Part shown: positions 33,911 to 43,198 of the stretch, piece by piece
Layout of the letters: the number at the start of each line of letters is the position of its first letter
How positions within the stretch are numbered: the first letter of the stretch is position 1
Position numbers and translations under genes: made by a program
NCBI GenBank assembly: GCA_945865485.1
Contig: CAMBEC010000005.1
Coordinates: forward strand, 95,236 to 159,235
DNA length: 64,000 bases
Source of the DNA: Rickettsia typhi
GTDB lineage: Bacteria; Pseudomonadota; Alphaproteobacteria; Rickettsiales; Rickettsiaceae
Reading direction: 5' to 3'
Notes under the pieces: model-generated
What the model saw: only the letters and a program-made list of their open reading frames with translations
The model's database searches: none
What the model was told of the DNA's origin: nothing

Positions 33911-34612
33911 TTATTTATTTTTTTTATCCTTTAATAGTTTTAGCTGATAATCTATTATTGTGAAGTTAAATCGTGCTCCCGATGGTAATTTTGTATTAAT
34001 GTCATCTACTTCGAAATCAATTGTGGCTTGCCAGATTGTATCTTCGATAATTTCATTAGCAGCATTTTCAGCTACGGAATTAAATTCGATTATGGCTTTA
34101 GTTATGCTAGGGTATCGCGCTGAAATGATATTGATTTTTCTCTTTGCGCTTTTTTGATAACGCATTATTGGAGAAGATGGATTGTCAATATTCATATAAT
34201 TATAAAATCTACGAAAAACTATACGTGTTGAATTGTTTTTTACATAAACAAATTGTTTTTTTAGCGCGTCATAGTCATAACTTTCCCTCTTTGAGATATA
34301 ATTTTTGATCAGAATGTCAATAATTGAAGCGAGGGGATTATTCTCTATTTGATTGGCTCTGGTTATTTGTGCTGCTTTGTTAGCTGAAGTATCGGCGTTA
34401 ATAGAGTATTTAACTTGTATTACAGAAGGAAACAGAGACTGAATGTTTATAACTACTCCTATAAAAAGAGCGCAAATTACTACACTAAGAATTAATATGA
34501 AAGATCTCTGAGAAAAAGGGTGAATGTATTTATGTTTATACCATTCCTTGGCATCAGCGAAATATTCCCCAGATTTAATGTAATCTTGTAATGATTGGTA
34601 TATTGGTTCCAT
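33911..34612 (-). CDS. virB8: Type IV secretion protein VirB8
   Basis: A 233-residue bitopic protein: a short cytoplasmic part, one membrane helix (about 38-60, ILILSVVICALFIGVVI) and a periplasmic NTF2-like domain (NPLASIIDILIKNYISKRES, YDYDALKKQFVYVKNNST, RRFYNYMNIDNPSSP, WQATIDFEVDD). VirB8 nucleates assembly of the inner-membrane complex. It is followed by virB9 after 3 bp. No virB10, virB11 or virD4 is adjacent; Rickettsiales typically carry duplicated and scattered virB8/virB9 pairs, and this looks like one of them. Confidence 0.87.
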   Translation of the reverse strand: MEPIYQSLQDYIKSGEYFADAKEWYKHKYIHPFSQRSFILILSVVICALFIGVVINIQSLFPSVIQVKYSINADTSANKAAQITRANQIENNPLASIIDILIKNYISKRESYDYDALKKQFVYVKNNSTRIVFRRFYNYMNIDNPSSPIMRYQKSAKRKINIISARYPSITKAIIEFNSVAENAANEIIEDTIWQATIDFEVDDINTKLPSGARFNFTIIDYQLKLLKDKKNK

Positions 34613-35101
34613 TAAATCTTCGTGTTAGTTTTAAGAGTAATAAATTATCCACTCATCGATTGTATAACTTCTAGATGAAAATTATAGATATTTTTTCCTC
34701 AAATCATTTAGAGGGTGCACAAATCTAGTTAATGTGGCATACCGAGCATACATTAAGTAATAACTAGGATAGATATAATTCCACCAAATCTAGTATCTTA
34801 GTGAAATACAATATTCTTCTTATACCTATCTGCACTCTTGTTTGTAGGAAAAAATTTTGCATACAACACTATGGAATTAAGGTTAACGGGGTTTTATTGT
34901 AAATAACTTTTCTAATAAAATTCAAGAGAACTCTTTTTAAAGATAAGTCAAAATAATGGAAGGTAAGCCTATAAGTTAAATATAAACAAACAATATTATG
35001 GGGAGCCGATCATAGCCGATCATAATATACAGGTGGAAGTATAAGTTAGTAATAATAAAGTCAAAACATCTTGTTTATACGAGTTATAGGTGGAGGAAAA
35101 T
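34613..35101. other. Gene-free stretch upstream of virB8
   Basis: I see no gene in these 489 bp. It is AT-rich. The only regular structure is a pair of adjacent 10-bp direct repeats, AGCCGATCAT, at 35004-35023. It probably contains the virB8 promoter on the minus strand and the 3' end of the metallo-beta-lactamase-fold gene transcript. Confidence 0.5.
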
Positions 35102-36127
35102 TTACTTCGGAACCATTAAAGCTTCGCCTATTTTCAATTCTTTTATATCTCCTACTTTGTGCTTTTGTATTGCTTCTTTTAGTGCTTTAGAAGCATCCCC
35201 TATAGCTTCGTCGGTTAGTTTGAAAACGTCATAATGAGAAGGGATCGAAAATGGTCTGCCAAGATCGATATGACTAAGTACAAATTCCTCAGGGTTCATG
35301 TGCGCGTATTTCATAAACCAGCGTGGTTCGTATGCACCCATTGGTATAAGTGCAAGACGATAGTTACCAAATTTTTCTTTATCACGTTTAAAATAACGTC
35401 CTTCTCCATAACCGGAGTCTCCCACAAAATAAATATTACCACCTTTAGTTTCAATAGTAAGGGCGGCCCAAAGTGCTTTGTTACGGTCAAATATATTACG
35501 GGATGACCAGTGCTGCATTGGACTTAGATGTAGTTTAATATTATCATTAATAAAAACAGAATCTTCCCAGTCATACGACTCAACGTTAATTTCGGGATTC
35601 ATTGATTTTATTATCGTATCATTGCCAAGAGGTGTTATTATCCTTGGTTTATGTGATTGCCACAAACGTTGAATAGTTGGGAGGTCTAGGTGATCGTAAT
35701 GATTATGACTTACCCACACGATGTCAATTGGCGGTAAGTCCTCAAACTTAATACCTGGATCGATTACCCGCTTTGGACCAGCAAAAGTAACAGGGCTCGC
35801 ACGTTTTGACCAAACGGGATCGGTTAAAATGTTTACTCCTTGTGTTTGAATTAAGAAAGTAACGTGACCTACATTAGTGATTCGTAAATCATCGCCATAA
35901 ACATTTCTAGGTGGAACATTGTAATTTTCAACCTCAATTCGCTGGGGCCATTGTGCTGGTTTTTTGGTGAATTGCCATTTCAAAAATGAACCAAATGTTT
36001 TTTCATCGCTTAATTCAGGATCAAAAAAACGCTTTCCATCAAAATGATCTGATGTTTTTCCATTATAATAATTTGAACAAGAAGAAATAAATATTACCGC
36101 GGATAATATGCTGATTATTTTAATCAT
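35102..36127 (-). CDS. Metallo-beta-lactamase-fold lipoprotein, NAPE-PLD/UlaG-like
   Basis: A 341-residue protein with a lipoprotein signal (IISILSAVIFISSCSN; lipid-modified Cys17) and a metallo-beta-lactamase fold. The zinc motif is SHNHYDHLD (HxHxDH), followed by LSPMQHWSSRN, YFVGDSGYG and IPSHYDVF. The leading segment (FFDPELSDEKTFGSFLKWQF; ILTDPVWSKRASPV) is that of the N-acyl-phosphatidylethanolamine phospholipase D branch. It is likely a membrane-anchored hydrolase facing the periplasm and possibly acting on phospholipids; substrate is inferred. It is transcribed alone, divergent from the small lipoprotein gene. Confidence 0.85.
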   Translation of the reverse strand: MIKIISILSAVIFISSCSNYYNGKTSDHFDGKRFFDPELSDEKTFGSFLKWQFTKKPAQWPQRIEVENYNVPPRNVYGDDLRITNVGHVTFLIQTQGVNILTDPVWSKRASPVTFAGPKRVIDPGIKFEDLPPIDIVWVSHNHYDHLDLPTIQRLWQSHKPRIITPLGNDTIIKSMNPEINVESYDWEDSVFINDNIKLHLSPMQHWSSRNIFDRNKALWAALTIETKGGNIYFVGDSGYGEGRYFKRDKEKFGNYRLALIPMGAYEPRWFMKYAHMNPEEFVLSHIDLGRPFSIPSHYDVFKLTDEAIGDASKALKEAIQKHKVGDIKELKIGEALMVPK

Positions 36128-36445
36128 TTTATAATATGAACTGGTACTATGCTAATATAGTGATTTTTATATATATTCTGTCAATGAGCCATTTTATTTT
36201 AGGAGTAGAACTATTTATTTTTTGCTAAAAAGTCTAATTCATGTGACATATTAAACGTCTTCTTAAGGTTTAACCTAGGTAGTATAATTGCAACAAATAG
36301 CACTGATTCAAATAGCAAATAAAATTTCTGACAATGGATTTTGTTTTTTTAAGTCATAAATCAGGGTACTGTTAATGTCGCAATGAGTTGAATTTAATAG
36401 CTACTATTTCAAGTAGTATTTATATGTTTAGATAATTTGGGAATT
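36128..36445. other. Divergent intergenic region
   Basis: These 318 bp separate the metallo-beta-lactamase-fold gene and the small lipoprotein gene, which point apart, so promoters for both should lie here. The sequence is very AT-rich. A short palindrome ACCTAGGT occurs at 36273-36280. No gene or large repeat is visible. Confidence 0.4.
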
Positions 36446-36622
36446 ATGTCGCAATTTATAAAGAGTTTTTGTATAGCTATTGTTCTTTTAGGGGCAATAT
36501 CTTGTACACCTAGTCCGCCTTATGAAATCAAAAGTCCTTGCGTGGCAGTTGAGGGGGATGATTCTTTTGCAATTATGCCATGTGTTCGTAGGCCAGTTAA
36601 TTTGAATTACGCTATTACTTAG
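36446..36622 (+). CDS. Small lipoprotein of a Rickettsiales type
   Basis: A 58-residue protein from the ATG at 36446 (a TTG nine bases earlier is less likely). It has a lipoprotein signal, FCIAIVLLGAISCTPSPPYE, with Cys20 as the probable lipidation site, then a short tail with two further cysteines (SPCVAVEGDD, IMPCVRRPVN). It recalls a small Rickettsia-specific lipoprotein family (possibly DUF2706), but I cannot confirm this without a search. It is likely anchored in the outer or inner membrane; function unknown. Confidence 0.6.
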   Translation: MSQFIKSFCIAIVLLGAISCTPSPPYEIKSPCVAVEGDDSFAIMPCVRRPVNLNYAIT

Positions 36623-36787
36623 GCCTTCGTATTTCCTCGTCAAAAGACAAAAAGCATTAATTCTTAACTTTTTAATCCAGCTTTGGGTAGCAAAAAGCAT
36701 AGTAGAAATTTAAATTATATTAAGAACTTATATCTTGTAATATCTGGTTTGGTTTTAATACAGAAGTAGCACTCTAGAGGTGACTGG

Positions 36788-38050
36788 ATGATTGAAAAAC
36801 AAAATGAGGGACCCTCTGAAGAGCCAACTAATCCTGATACTACGTCTTCTCCTGTTGATATAATTAAACCTAAGCCAAAGAAAAAAAAATCCTTAGTAAG
36901 ACTAGCTCTTGGTTTTGTAGAAGAAAATATAAAAGCTGCATGGTCTTATATTTCCGAAACACATATTTTTAAAATATTGACAAGCAATGCTGTTGCTAAC
37001 GGATTAACCGTTACTTTTGCTATTCTAGCTTTAGCAGGGGTAACTGCTACACCTTTTGGGCCAGTGGTTGTTGGGGTGTTAGCAGGTATAGCGTTTACTA
37101 GCGTGGCAATAAAGGTCGGAACAGACATGATGCAGGCCAGAAGCCTTCGACATCTTGAAAAAGAAAATAATTTATTAGTTAAAAATAGAGACGCAAAAGA
37201 ACAGCAAGTAAATATATTAAAGGACGATCCAAAACTTGCAAATATATTAAAAGATCAACTATTTCAGCCTGAACCAAGGGAGGGAAAAAAGTCTGTAACC
37301 CAGAGGCTTGCTCAAGATACGTCTAAAAGCAAAATTGTTGCCAAGAGTGTAGGAAAAGCGCTGTTAAAGCAAGGGTTAGATATTGGACTTGCTATAGCAA
37401 ATAGTATTGCCACGGCTGGTGTAGCTCTTGCAGTAAAAATTGCCGGTGTGGTAATTACTCTTTTTTCTTTTGGAATGGAAGCTAAAGCTACAGTTAACGT
37501 TGATACAGTTCGTCATGATCTAAAGAAACAAATAGACTCGGAGCGAGATAAAGCAGATACGCCTGGTTATAATAATGTTAAAGATCTTAGAGCGCAGGTA
37601 AGAGAACAACGTATTCAAACTATGGCCCTTAAGGAATTGATTAGCGATAAAAATTATCCCTCTATGTCGCCAGAACAAATTAAGACAAGATTTACTGAAA
37701 TAAAAGATAAAATTTGTGTTTCCGAGAAAGCGATCATTACTAGTAGGAATATTTTTGTAAGAGCAGCCAAAATGGCTTTTAGCCTAATCAAAGATGCTGG
37801 TAGAGGGCAAAATCCGTATTCTAAATTAAATAACCCTACAAAAATTGTTATTAACAAGCCTGGTATGGAAGATCAGCCGCTCTTAGAGAAAAACAAACCT
37901 AGTGTTCGTAATACTAGTAAATTAAGTCAAATAGCTGCTAAATTAACTAAACAAGTAAGTAAAAATATTTCAGCTAAGTCGTCTTCTAAGGTAAAAACTC
38001 CGAATCCTCATCAAAAAAAACATACGCAAAGATCAAGTAAAAATAGGTAG
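36788..38050 (+). CDS. Hypothetical protein with two hydrophobic hairpins, effector-like
   Basis: A 420-residue protein of no family I recognise. A Pro/Lys-rich hydrophilic start (IIKPKPKKKKS) leads to a hydrophobic pair at about 65-112 (LTVTFAILALAGVTATPFG, VVVGVLAGIAFTSVAIKVG), a charged coiled-coil part, a second hydrophobic stretch at about 200-228 (AIANSIATAGVALAVKIAGV), another coiled coil and a strongly basic, Ser/Lys-rich tail. No Sec signal is present. The layout, with hydrophobic hairpins between coiled coils and a basic end, is seen in secreted membrane-targeted effectors, but this is inference. It stands alone with a GAGGTGA ribosome site. Confidence 0.6.
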   Translation: MIEKQNEGPSEEPTNPDTTSSPVDIIKPKPKKKKSLVRLALGFVEENIKAAWSYISETHIFKILTSNAVANGLTVTFAILALAGVTATPFGPVVVGVLAGIAFTSVAIKVGTDMMQARSLRHLEKENNLLVKNRDAKEQQVNILKDDPKLANILKDQLFQPEPREGKKSVTQRLAQDTSKSKIVAKSVGKALLKQGLDIGLAIANSIATAGVALAVKIAGVVITLFSFGMEAKATVNVDTVRHDLKKQIDSERDKADTPGYNNVKDLRAQVREQRIQTMALKELISDKNYPSMSPEQIKTRFTEIKDKICVSEKAIITSRNIFVRAAKMAFSLIKDAGRGQNPYSKLNNPTKIVINKPGMEDQPLLEKNKPSVRNTSKLSQIAAKLTKQVSKNISAKSSSKVKTPNPHQKKHTQRSSKNR

Positions 38051-38296
38051 TTGATCTATTAATGAGAAATGGTCGTATCTTTGTATTGGTCTAAACGATG
38101 CGCTATGTCCTCTTGAACGCAGATATGGGATACCTCCTTTATTTCAGGCGCTAAAAGAAGACAGTGGATCATGCCCATGATAAATGTGTAATAATGCTGC
38201 TATCCGAACACAATACTATTATCTTGAACTAAAACAGACTCCTACTGCATTTAACTTAAAGATCTTCTTTATAATTCAAGTTAATCAAAAACATAC

Positions 38297-38860
38297 TCAA
38301 ATATAGGGGAGGTTGAGTTCTCTTTTATAACCAAGATATTGTGCCATGAGGGTAATGGTATATTTTATATATTCAATCATAATTAGATCATACTCCATAT
38401 CTATACTGGCGACTGGGTGTGGAATAATGATAATATTGCGTGGTACTTTAGAAGTTATTTCAAGCATAGCCCTTGGCAATTCTACGGCATTCACTACTAA
38501 CCTCATAGAATGTAACCTATATTTTCTTAAAAACTCTGCGGTATCACTGGAGTAATTAGTTGTGTTTGTAGCTAGTTCGCTATCGAAAATAAATTGTTCA
38601 GGTGCTAAGTTATATTTTTTGAAAAAACCAGCAAATTCAGATTTTGGTTTGTTACTAGTGACAAAAACTAGGGGTGCATAGCCCATTTTTAAAAGTTGAG
38701 TACCAGCGTACAACCTTTGCTCGTTTTCTCCAAATATCACGATTGAATCTGTCATATTTCGCTTATAATTTGATATATCAGATGTAGTTTTAGTAAAATA
38801 AAAAAAACCAAGACACCATAAAGTCATTATAAGGCTTATTAATAAACTTATTATTTTCAT
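38297..38860 (-). CDS. YdcF/ElyC-like DUF218 protein
   Basis: A 187-residue protein with an N-terminal membrane helix (IISLLISLIMTLWCLGFFYF) and a DUF218 domain: DSIVIFGENEQRLYAGTQLL, APLVFVTSNKP, FIFDSELATNTTNYSSDTAEFL, HSMRLVVNAVELPRAMLEI. Related proteins (SanA, ElyC, YdcF) influence envelope integrity and lipid-carrier metabolism. The NTTNYSSDT motif matches the family's active-site-like NTxE region, but the glutamate is replaced. It touches lipB (1-bp overlap), so it is the last gene of the MFS-mutL-lipB run. Confidence 0.8.
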   Translation of the reverse strand: MKIISLLISLIMTLWCLGFFYFTKTTSDISNYKRNMTDSIVIFGENEQRLYAGTQLLKMGYAPLVFVTSNKPKSEFAGFFKKYNLAPEQFIFDSELATNTTNYSSDTAEFLRKYRLHSMRLVVNAVELPRAMLEITSKVPRNIIIIPHPVASIDMEYDLIMIEYIKYTITLMAQYLGYKRELNLPYI

Positions 38861-39492
38861 TAAAATAATTTTTCAAATTCTTTTTTCAACAAATAATCGA
38901 AATCGCTCATTGTTATTTCAATTCCAATATTAATTAATGAAGTTACTGGAAAATCATTAATTCCACAAGGAATTATGCCTGAATACCTACTAATATCTGT
39001 ATTTAGATTGACTGCAATACCATGATAAGTTACCCATTTTTTAATCCTTACACCGATAGCTCCGATTTTTGCTGGAGCATTATCCAGATTAACCCATATA
39101 CCGATTTTGCCATCAATTGTATAAGCATTAACATCAAGTTTGTCTAGTGTGTTAATGATCCATTGTTCTAGAAGACTTATGTATAGCTTTAGATCTGGTG
39201 ATCTATTGTTACCCGCTAAATTTAGGATAGGATATATCACTCGTTGGCCTGGGCCGTGGTAGGTAAATTTACCTCCTCTTCCTGTATAAATAACAGGAAT
39301 GTTGTTACTATCGGACAATAGCTCGTCATCTTTATAACTGGTGCCTGCAGTATATACATCTTGATGTTCAAGTAAGAACACTGCCTCTTTTTTTTTGCTT
39401 AGAATCACATCATTGGTGCGTTGCTGCATTAAATCTAATCCAGCGTTATAATCAATCAACCCAGGCAAAGATATCCAGTCTATGTGTTGCAT
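38860..39492 (-). CDS. lipB: Octanoyl (lipoyl) transferase LipB
   Basis: A 210-residue enzyme with family motifs RTNDVILSKKKEAVFLLEHQ, GRGGKFTYHGPGQRVIYPIL, GKIGIWVN, the acyl-lysine region APAKIGAIGVRIKKWVTYHG and the catalytic Cys in GIIPCGINDFPVTSL. It transfers octanoyl groups from acyl carrier protein to lipoyl domains of pyruvate and oxoglutarate dehydrogenases. The start overlaps the mutL stop by one base. Length is normal. Confidence 0.95.
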   Translation of the reverse strand: MQHIDWISLPGLIDYNAGLDLMQQRTNDVILSKKKEAVFLLEHQDVYTAGTSYKDDELLSDSNNIPVIYTGRGGKFTYHGPGQRVIYPILNLAGNNRSPDLKLYISLLEQWIINTLDKLDVNAYTIDGKIGIWVNLDNAPAKIGAIGVRIKKWVTYHGIAVNLNTDISRYSGIIPCGINDFPVTSLINIGIEITMSDFDYLLKKEFEKLF

Positions 39493-41306
39493 TATTTTCG
39501 ACCAAATAATTTTTCTATATCCTTAAGTTTAAGTTCGACATAAGTTTGTCTACCATGATTACATTGACCAGAAAATGGCGTGTTTTCCATAAGGCGAAGC
39601 AACCCATTCATTTCTTCAGCGTTTAAAACTCTACCAGCTCTGATTGCATAGTGACAAGCATATGTTTCAGTTATGTGCTCAATTAACTCGCTAAGAGCTA
39701 TGTGTTCGCCCATAGATTGTAGGTGATCAGCTAGATCATGGACTAGTTGGTTAATATTAATATCTCCAACTAAGCTAGGTATTTCAGAAACAATTATTGA
39801 ATTTTCACCAAATTTTTCAATAGTTAAGCCTAGATCAGCCAACAGTAACTTGTGTTCATTTAATAATTCTGCCCTTTGGGTGTCTGGTAATTCAATAATA
39901 GATGGTATTAATAATCTTTGTTTAATCAAACCATTCTTCTCAATCTGTTCTTTGATTTTCTCATAACCTATTCGTTCATGAGCTGCGTGCTGATCTATAA
40001 TGATTATACTATCAGGCGTTTGAGATATTATATATGTTCCATGAAGCTGAGTTTTGGCTGCTCCCAAAGGAAAATCTGTATCTTTTTCTAACGATGGTGC
40101 TTCAACGTTTGATTGAGGTGTGGTTTTTATAAGTAAATTGGTATTACTAACTGCGTAATCAAGGCGTGCAGATATAGGTAAATTTTGTGTATGGCTTGTT
40201 GGTAGTTGGAATCTCCCTTGATTATTAGCGCTTTTTTCATTGAAGCTTTGGGAAGATAGCGAAGTGGGGCGCATGTAATTTAATGCAGCACTTGATGCTA
40301 TATTAGATACCTGGTTACTACTGCGTGCTAGAGCGTCTTTGACAGCGCTAATTACAAGACTACGTATTAAATTAGGATCATGGAACCTCACTTCGCTTTT
40401 TGCTGGGTGCACATTTACATCAACGAAGTGGGGATTGAGTTTAATAAACAAAACTGATACTGGGTGACGATCTCTTGCTAAATAATCTTGGTAAGATACT
40501 TTTAAAGCAATATTAAGTATTTTATCTTTTACCGGTCGATTATTGATAAAAAGGAATTGGTCATCAGAGGCTGCACGGTTATAGGTTGGTATAGAAGAGT
40601 AACCATATATCTCAACATCATTCCTAAAGAGAGAAACCTCAGTTGCATTTTCGGTAAATTCTTTACCTAATATCTCTTCAATTCTATCTTTTATGATATT
40701 TGGATGTTCCCGGCTTTTAACGTTTATAATTTCTCGACCGTCATGAGAAAGCGTAAATGATATAGCAGGGTGGGCTAGTGCTATTTTTTTTACCACAAGA
40801 ACTATCGAAGCGAGCTCAGTTTTGTCTGATCTTAAAAATTTTAACCTCGCAGGAGTTGCGAAAAATAAATCACGAACTTCTATAATTGTTCCTTCATTAA
40901 TATTTGCAAGTATTGTTGGTTCGATTTTGCCACCAATAATGCTTAAAGAATAAGACGAACTATTTTCGCGTTTTTTAGAAGTAATTTTAAATTTACTGAT
41001 AGCTCCAATTGAAGGCAAAGCTTCGCCGCGAAATCCAAAGCTATTTATATTTAATAAATCGTCTTCATCAAGTTTAGACGTAGCATGGCGTAAAACGGCT
41101 AGTTCTAGCTCATCTTTAGTCATGCCAAAGCCGTTATCTTTTATAACAATGAGGTTTTTCCCCGAGCACTCTAAAGTAATGCTTATTTTTGTAGCGTCAG
41201 CATCAATAGCATTTTCTACAAGTTCTTTAACTACTGAAGATGGTCTTTCAATGACCTCACCGGCAGATATTTTATTTATAGTGCTATTTGAAAGTATTTT
41301 AATCAC
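39492..41306 (-). CDS. mutL: DNA mismatch repair protein MutL
   Basis: A 604-residue protein. The GHKL ATPase shows VKELVENAIDADATKI, IKDNGFGM, AVLRHATSKLDEDDL and GFRGEALPSIGAI, followed by the transducer domain (FINNRPVKDKI, HVDVNVHPAKSEVRF). The C-terminal dimer domain has DQHAAHERIGYE, which fits the DQHA(X)2E(X)4E endonuclease motif, and ends QCNHGRQTYVEL. MutL links MutS to strand incision; the endonuclease form is usual in bacteria without MutH. It overlaps the MFS gene by 8 bp and lipB by 1 bp. Confidence 0.96.
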   Translation of the reverse strand: MIKILSNSTINKISAGEVIERPSSVVKELVENAIDADATKISITLECSGKNLIVIKDNGFGMTKDELELAVLRHATSKLDEDDLLNINSFGFRGEALPSIGAISKFKITSKKRENSSSYSLSIIGGKIEPTILANINEGTIIEVRDLFFATPARLKFLRSDKTELASIVLVVKKIALAHPAISFTLSHDGREIINVKSREHPNIIKDRIEEILGKEFTENATEVSLFRNDVEIYGYSSIPTYNRAASDDQFLFINNRPVKDKILNIALKVSYQDYLARDRHPVSVLFIKLNPHFVDVNVHPAKSEVRFHDPNLIRSLVISAVKDALARSSNQVSNIASSAALNYMRPTSLSSQSFNEKSANNQGRFQLPTSHTQNLPISARLDYAVSNTNLLIKTTPQSNVEAPSLEKDTDFPLGAAKTQLHGTYIISQTPDSIIIIDQHAAHERIGYEKIKEQIEKNGLIKQRLLIPSIIELPDTQRAELLNEHKLLLADLGLTIEKFGENSIIVSEIPSLVGDININQLVHDLADHLQSMGEHIALSELIEHITETYACHYAIRAGRVLNAEEMNGLLRLMENTPFSGQCNHGRQTYVELKLKDIEKLFGRK

Positions 41307-42579
41307 TATTCTTACTTTGAGTTATGTTTACTATTCTTTTATTTAAGTAATGCAGGGACAAGAATATCATTATTATTGTACAAATAAAATAAACAATTGG
41401 TAACCATATAATATTAGTTTTATGGTAGATAAAAGTCGATAAAAATGCAGTAGGCGCTGATATTAGAACAGACCCTATAGCATGACTTAGAGAGAATAGT
41501 CGATATCTTATAGCTTCTGGTATTGATTGCTTAAAAATCGCTGCAGCAGGCATTGTTACAAAAGGCATCAATGTTGCAATGCCAATAAAAACCCATTCGT
41601 TTAGTATTCTGTTATTTAAATATAAACATAATAAAATTGAACAAGTAAGTACTGCGAATACTGCAAATTTTGCTACAATATACGGACCTAATTTGTCTGC
41701 TATATATCCACCTACAACACTAAATATCATATAAGCAACGATTGCTAGTGAGATAATTTTTTGCATAGACGAGCGCTCAATTGTACCAATAATTTCAAAA
41801 TTATAAGTTCCAAAGAACACTATTAGAAATTGATTAGTGCTACCTATGCTTCCAGCAAGAACTATGCATAGCAAAAATAATTCCCAATTAGTTCTAATAA
41901 TCTTGGTTAATGATAAGTTCTGAAATTCGGAAAAACCATCTGTTTCATGCATTTGCTTATGATCAGAAAAATTAGTGATTTTCATAGCAAGTAAAGCTAG
42001 AATTCCTAAGACGCCTCCAACCAGAAAAGCAAATTTCCAGCTATAGCTGGGCAAATAATTTCGTGTAAAAAACCAGGCTGATAATGACGCGGTAAGTGAC
42101 CCAGCTTGTGTAAAAAGTGTAGTTATGCCAACGCCTAAGCACCTCTTTGATGTTGGTATGTGTTCGTAGATATAAATTCGTACGCCGTCGGAACCGGAAG
42201 TAACAAATGCACAAATTGACATTCTGCATAAAAGCAAAATAAAAGCCGATAAAATACCTACTGATTCATAGGCGGGAGCGATAAAAAGTATAAATGAAGC
42301 TGCTGATGTCCCAAATAAACTGACCTTAAAACTATTTGATCGTCCCTTTAAATCACCAATCTTACCAAAAATTACAGACCCAAGAGGCTTTGCAATCATT
42401 GCAATTGCCATCAAAAAATATGTGTTGAGAAGCTGAGTAATTATCTCGTCAGATGGAAAGAAATGTGAAGCAATATTTGCGGCCATAAAACCAAATAAAT
42501 GGTAATCGTAATATTGCACAAAGACAGTAAATACTGAAATTATAAAACTTTTCTTGTTCACAAGTATTAACCCGTTCAA
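41299..42579 (-). CDS. MFS transporter, ProP-like
   Basis: A 426-residue major facilitator protein with 12 predicted helices. It begins FIISVFTVFVQYYDYHLFGF, typical of the metabolite:H+ symporter (ProP/ShiA) branch, and carries motif A as GKIGDLKGRSNSF between helices 2 and 3. Rickettsiales encode many ProP paralogues that import host metabolites such as proline or betaine. The substrate cannot be told here. It is the first gene of the MFS-mutL-lipB-ydcF run. Confidence 0.88.
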   Translation of the reverse strand: MNGLILVNKKSFIISVFTVFVQYYDYHLFGFMAANIASHFFPSDEIITQLLNTYFLMAIAMIAKPLGSVIFGKIGDLKGRSNSFKVSLFGTSAASFILFIAPAYESVGILSAFILLLCRMSICAFVTSGSDGVRIYIYEHIPTSKRCLGVGITTLFTQAGSLTASLSAWFFTRNYLPSYSWKFAFLVGGVLGILALLAMKITNFSDHKQMHETDGFSEFQNLSLTKIIRTNWELFLLCIVLAGSIGSTNQFLIVFFGTYNFEIIGTIERSSMQKIISLAIVAYMIFSVVGGYIADKLGPYIVAKFAVFAVLTCSILLCLYLNNRILNEWVFIGIATLMPFVTMPAAAIFKQSIPEAIRYRLFSLSHAIGSVLISAPTAFLSTFIYHKTNIIWLPIVYFICTIIMIFLSLHYLNKRIVNITQSKNSD

Positions 42580-42654
42580 TTTAGAAAATTATATCATCAC
42601 ACAAAGTTTACCGGGCATCATGCCGTGTGTTACCCAGTATATTTCTTTATATAC

Positions 42655-42744
42655 CGTTATGCTGAACTTGGTTCAGCATCTCTTTTTATTTACATGAGAT
42701 CCTGGGCCGAAGACATGCGAAGCCCCATAAATTCAGGATGACAG
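42655..42744. repeat. Palindromic intergenic repeat, copy C
   Basis: A compact, well-preserved core of the family: TTATGCTGAACTTGGTTCAG, CATCTC, CATGAGATCCTGGGCC, CATGCGAAGCCCCATAAATT and CAGGATGACAG. Both halves form hairpins (GCTGAACTTGGTTCAGC is an interrupted palindrome). It lies upstream of the MFS gene and 3' of the zinc-finger gene. Confidence 0.75.
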
Positions 42745-42782
42745 CTTTGTTGCCCTGATTTATTAACTTAATTTACTGTGAC

Positions 42783-42944
42783 TTAGCCATGTTGCGATAC
42801 AAAGGTTTTGCCGCAATATGGACATGCAACTCTACCAAGTTCTGGATTAATTTCAAGATATACTTTTGGATGGTCATATGGGGATTCTTTACCTTTGCAG
42901 GACACAGAGGTTGAATTTGTTTTTTCGATTTCAATAAGTTGCAT
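42783..42944 (-). CDS. NDUFS6-like CHCC zinc-finger protein
   Basis: A 53-residue protein. It reads MQLIEIEKTNSTSVSCKGKE, then SPYDHPKVYLEINPELGRVA and CPYCGKTFVSQHG. The Cys16, His25, Cys41, Cys44 set is the CHCC zinc-finger of the family that includes mitochondrial complex I subunit NDUFS6. It binds zinc and is probably involved in complex I assembly or stability. It is transcribed as a stand-alone gene between repeat copy C and the inverted-repeat element. I have high confidence in the family and moderate confidence in the complex I role. Confidence 0.85.
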   Translation of the reverse strand: MQLIEIEKTNSTSVSCKGKESPYDHPKVYLEINPELGRVACPYCGKTFVSQHG

Positions 42945-42972
42945 CTTTTAATCTTTTTTATATTAGTAATAA

Positions 42973-43155
42973 TAACCTGAGTTTCGCATAAGGAAATGGT
43001 AAAAACCTATCCACAAATTTGTGCTTTTTTACCAAAAAACAACCTAAAAATGCTCATTTAGAGTAACTAAGCTCCGCTTTTTAGAACATTTTTTAGTAAA
43101 AAATCCCTAAATTATGAATGATTTTTTCTAATTTCCTTATGCGAAACTCAGGTTA
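42973..43155. mobile_element. 183-bp MITE-like inverted-repeat element
   Basis: Perfect 25-bp terminal inverted repeats at 42973-42997 (TAACCTGAGTTTCGCATAAG and 5 more) and 43131-43155 (their complement) enclose about 130 bp of AT-rich, non-coding DNA. A small palindrome CACAAATTTGTG lies inside. The bases AAT occur on both outer sides and could be a 3-bp target duplication, but the evidence is weak. Size, long perfect ends and lack of coding suggest a non-autonomous transposable element. No transposase is present in the window. Confidence 0.7.
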
Positions 43156-43198
43156 ATCGGTTATTATACTTTATATAAGTTATTTTTAGAAAACAAAA

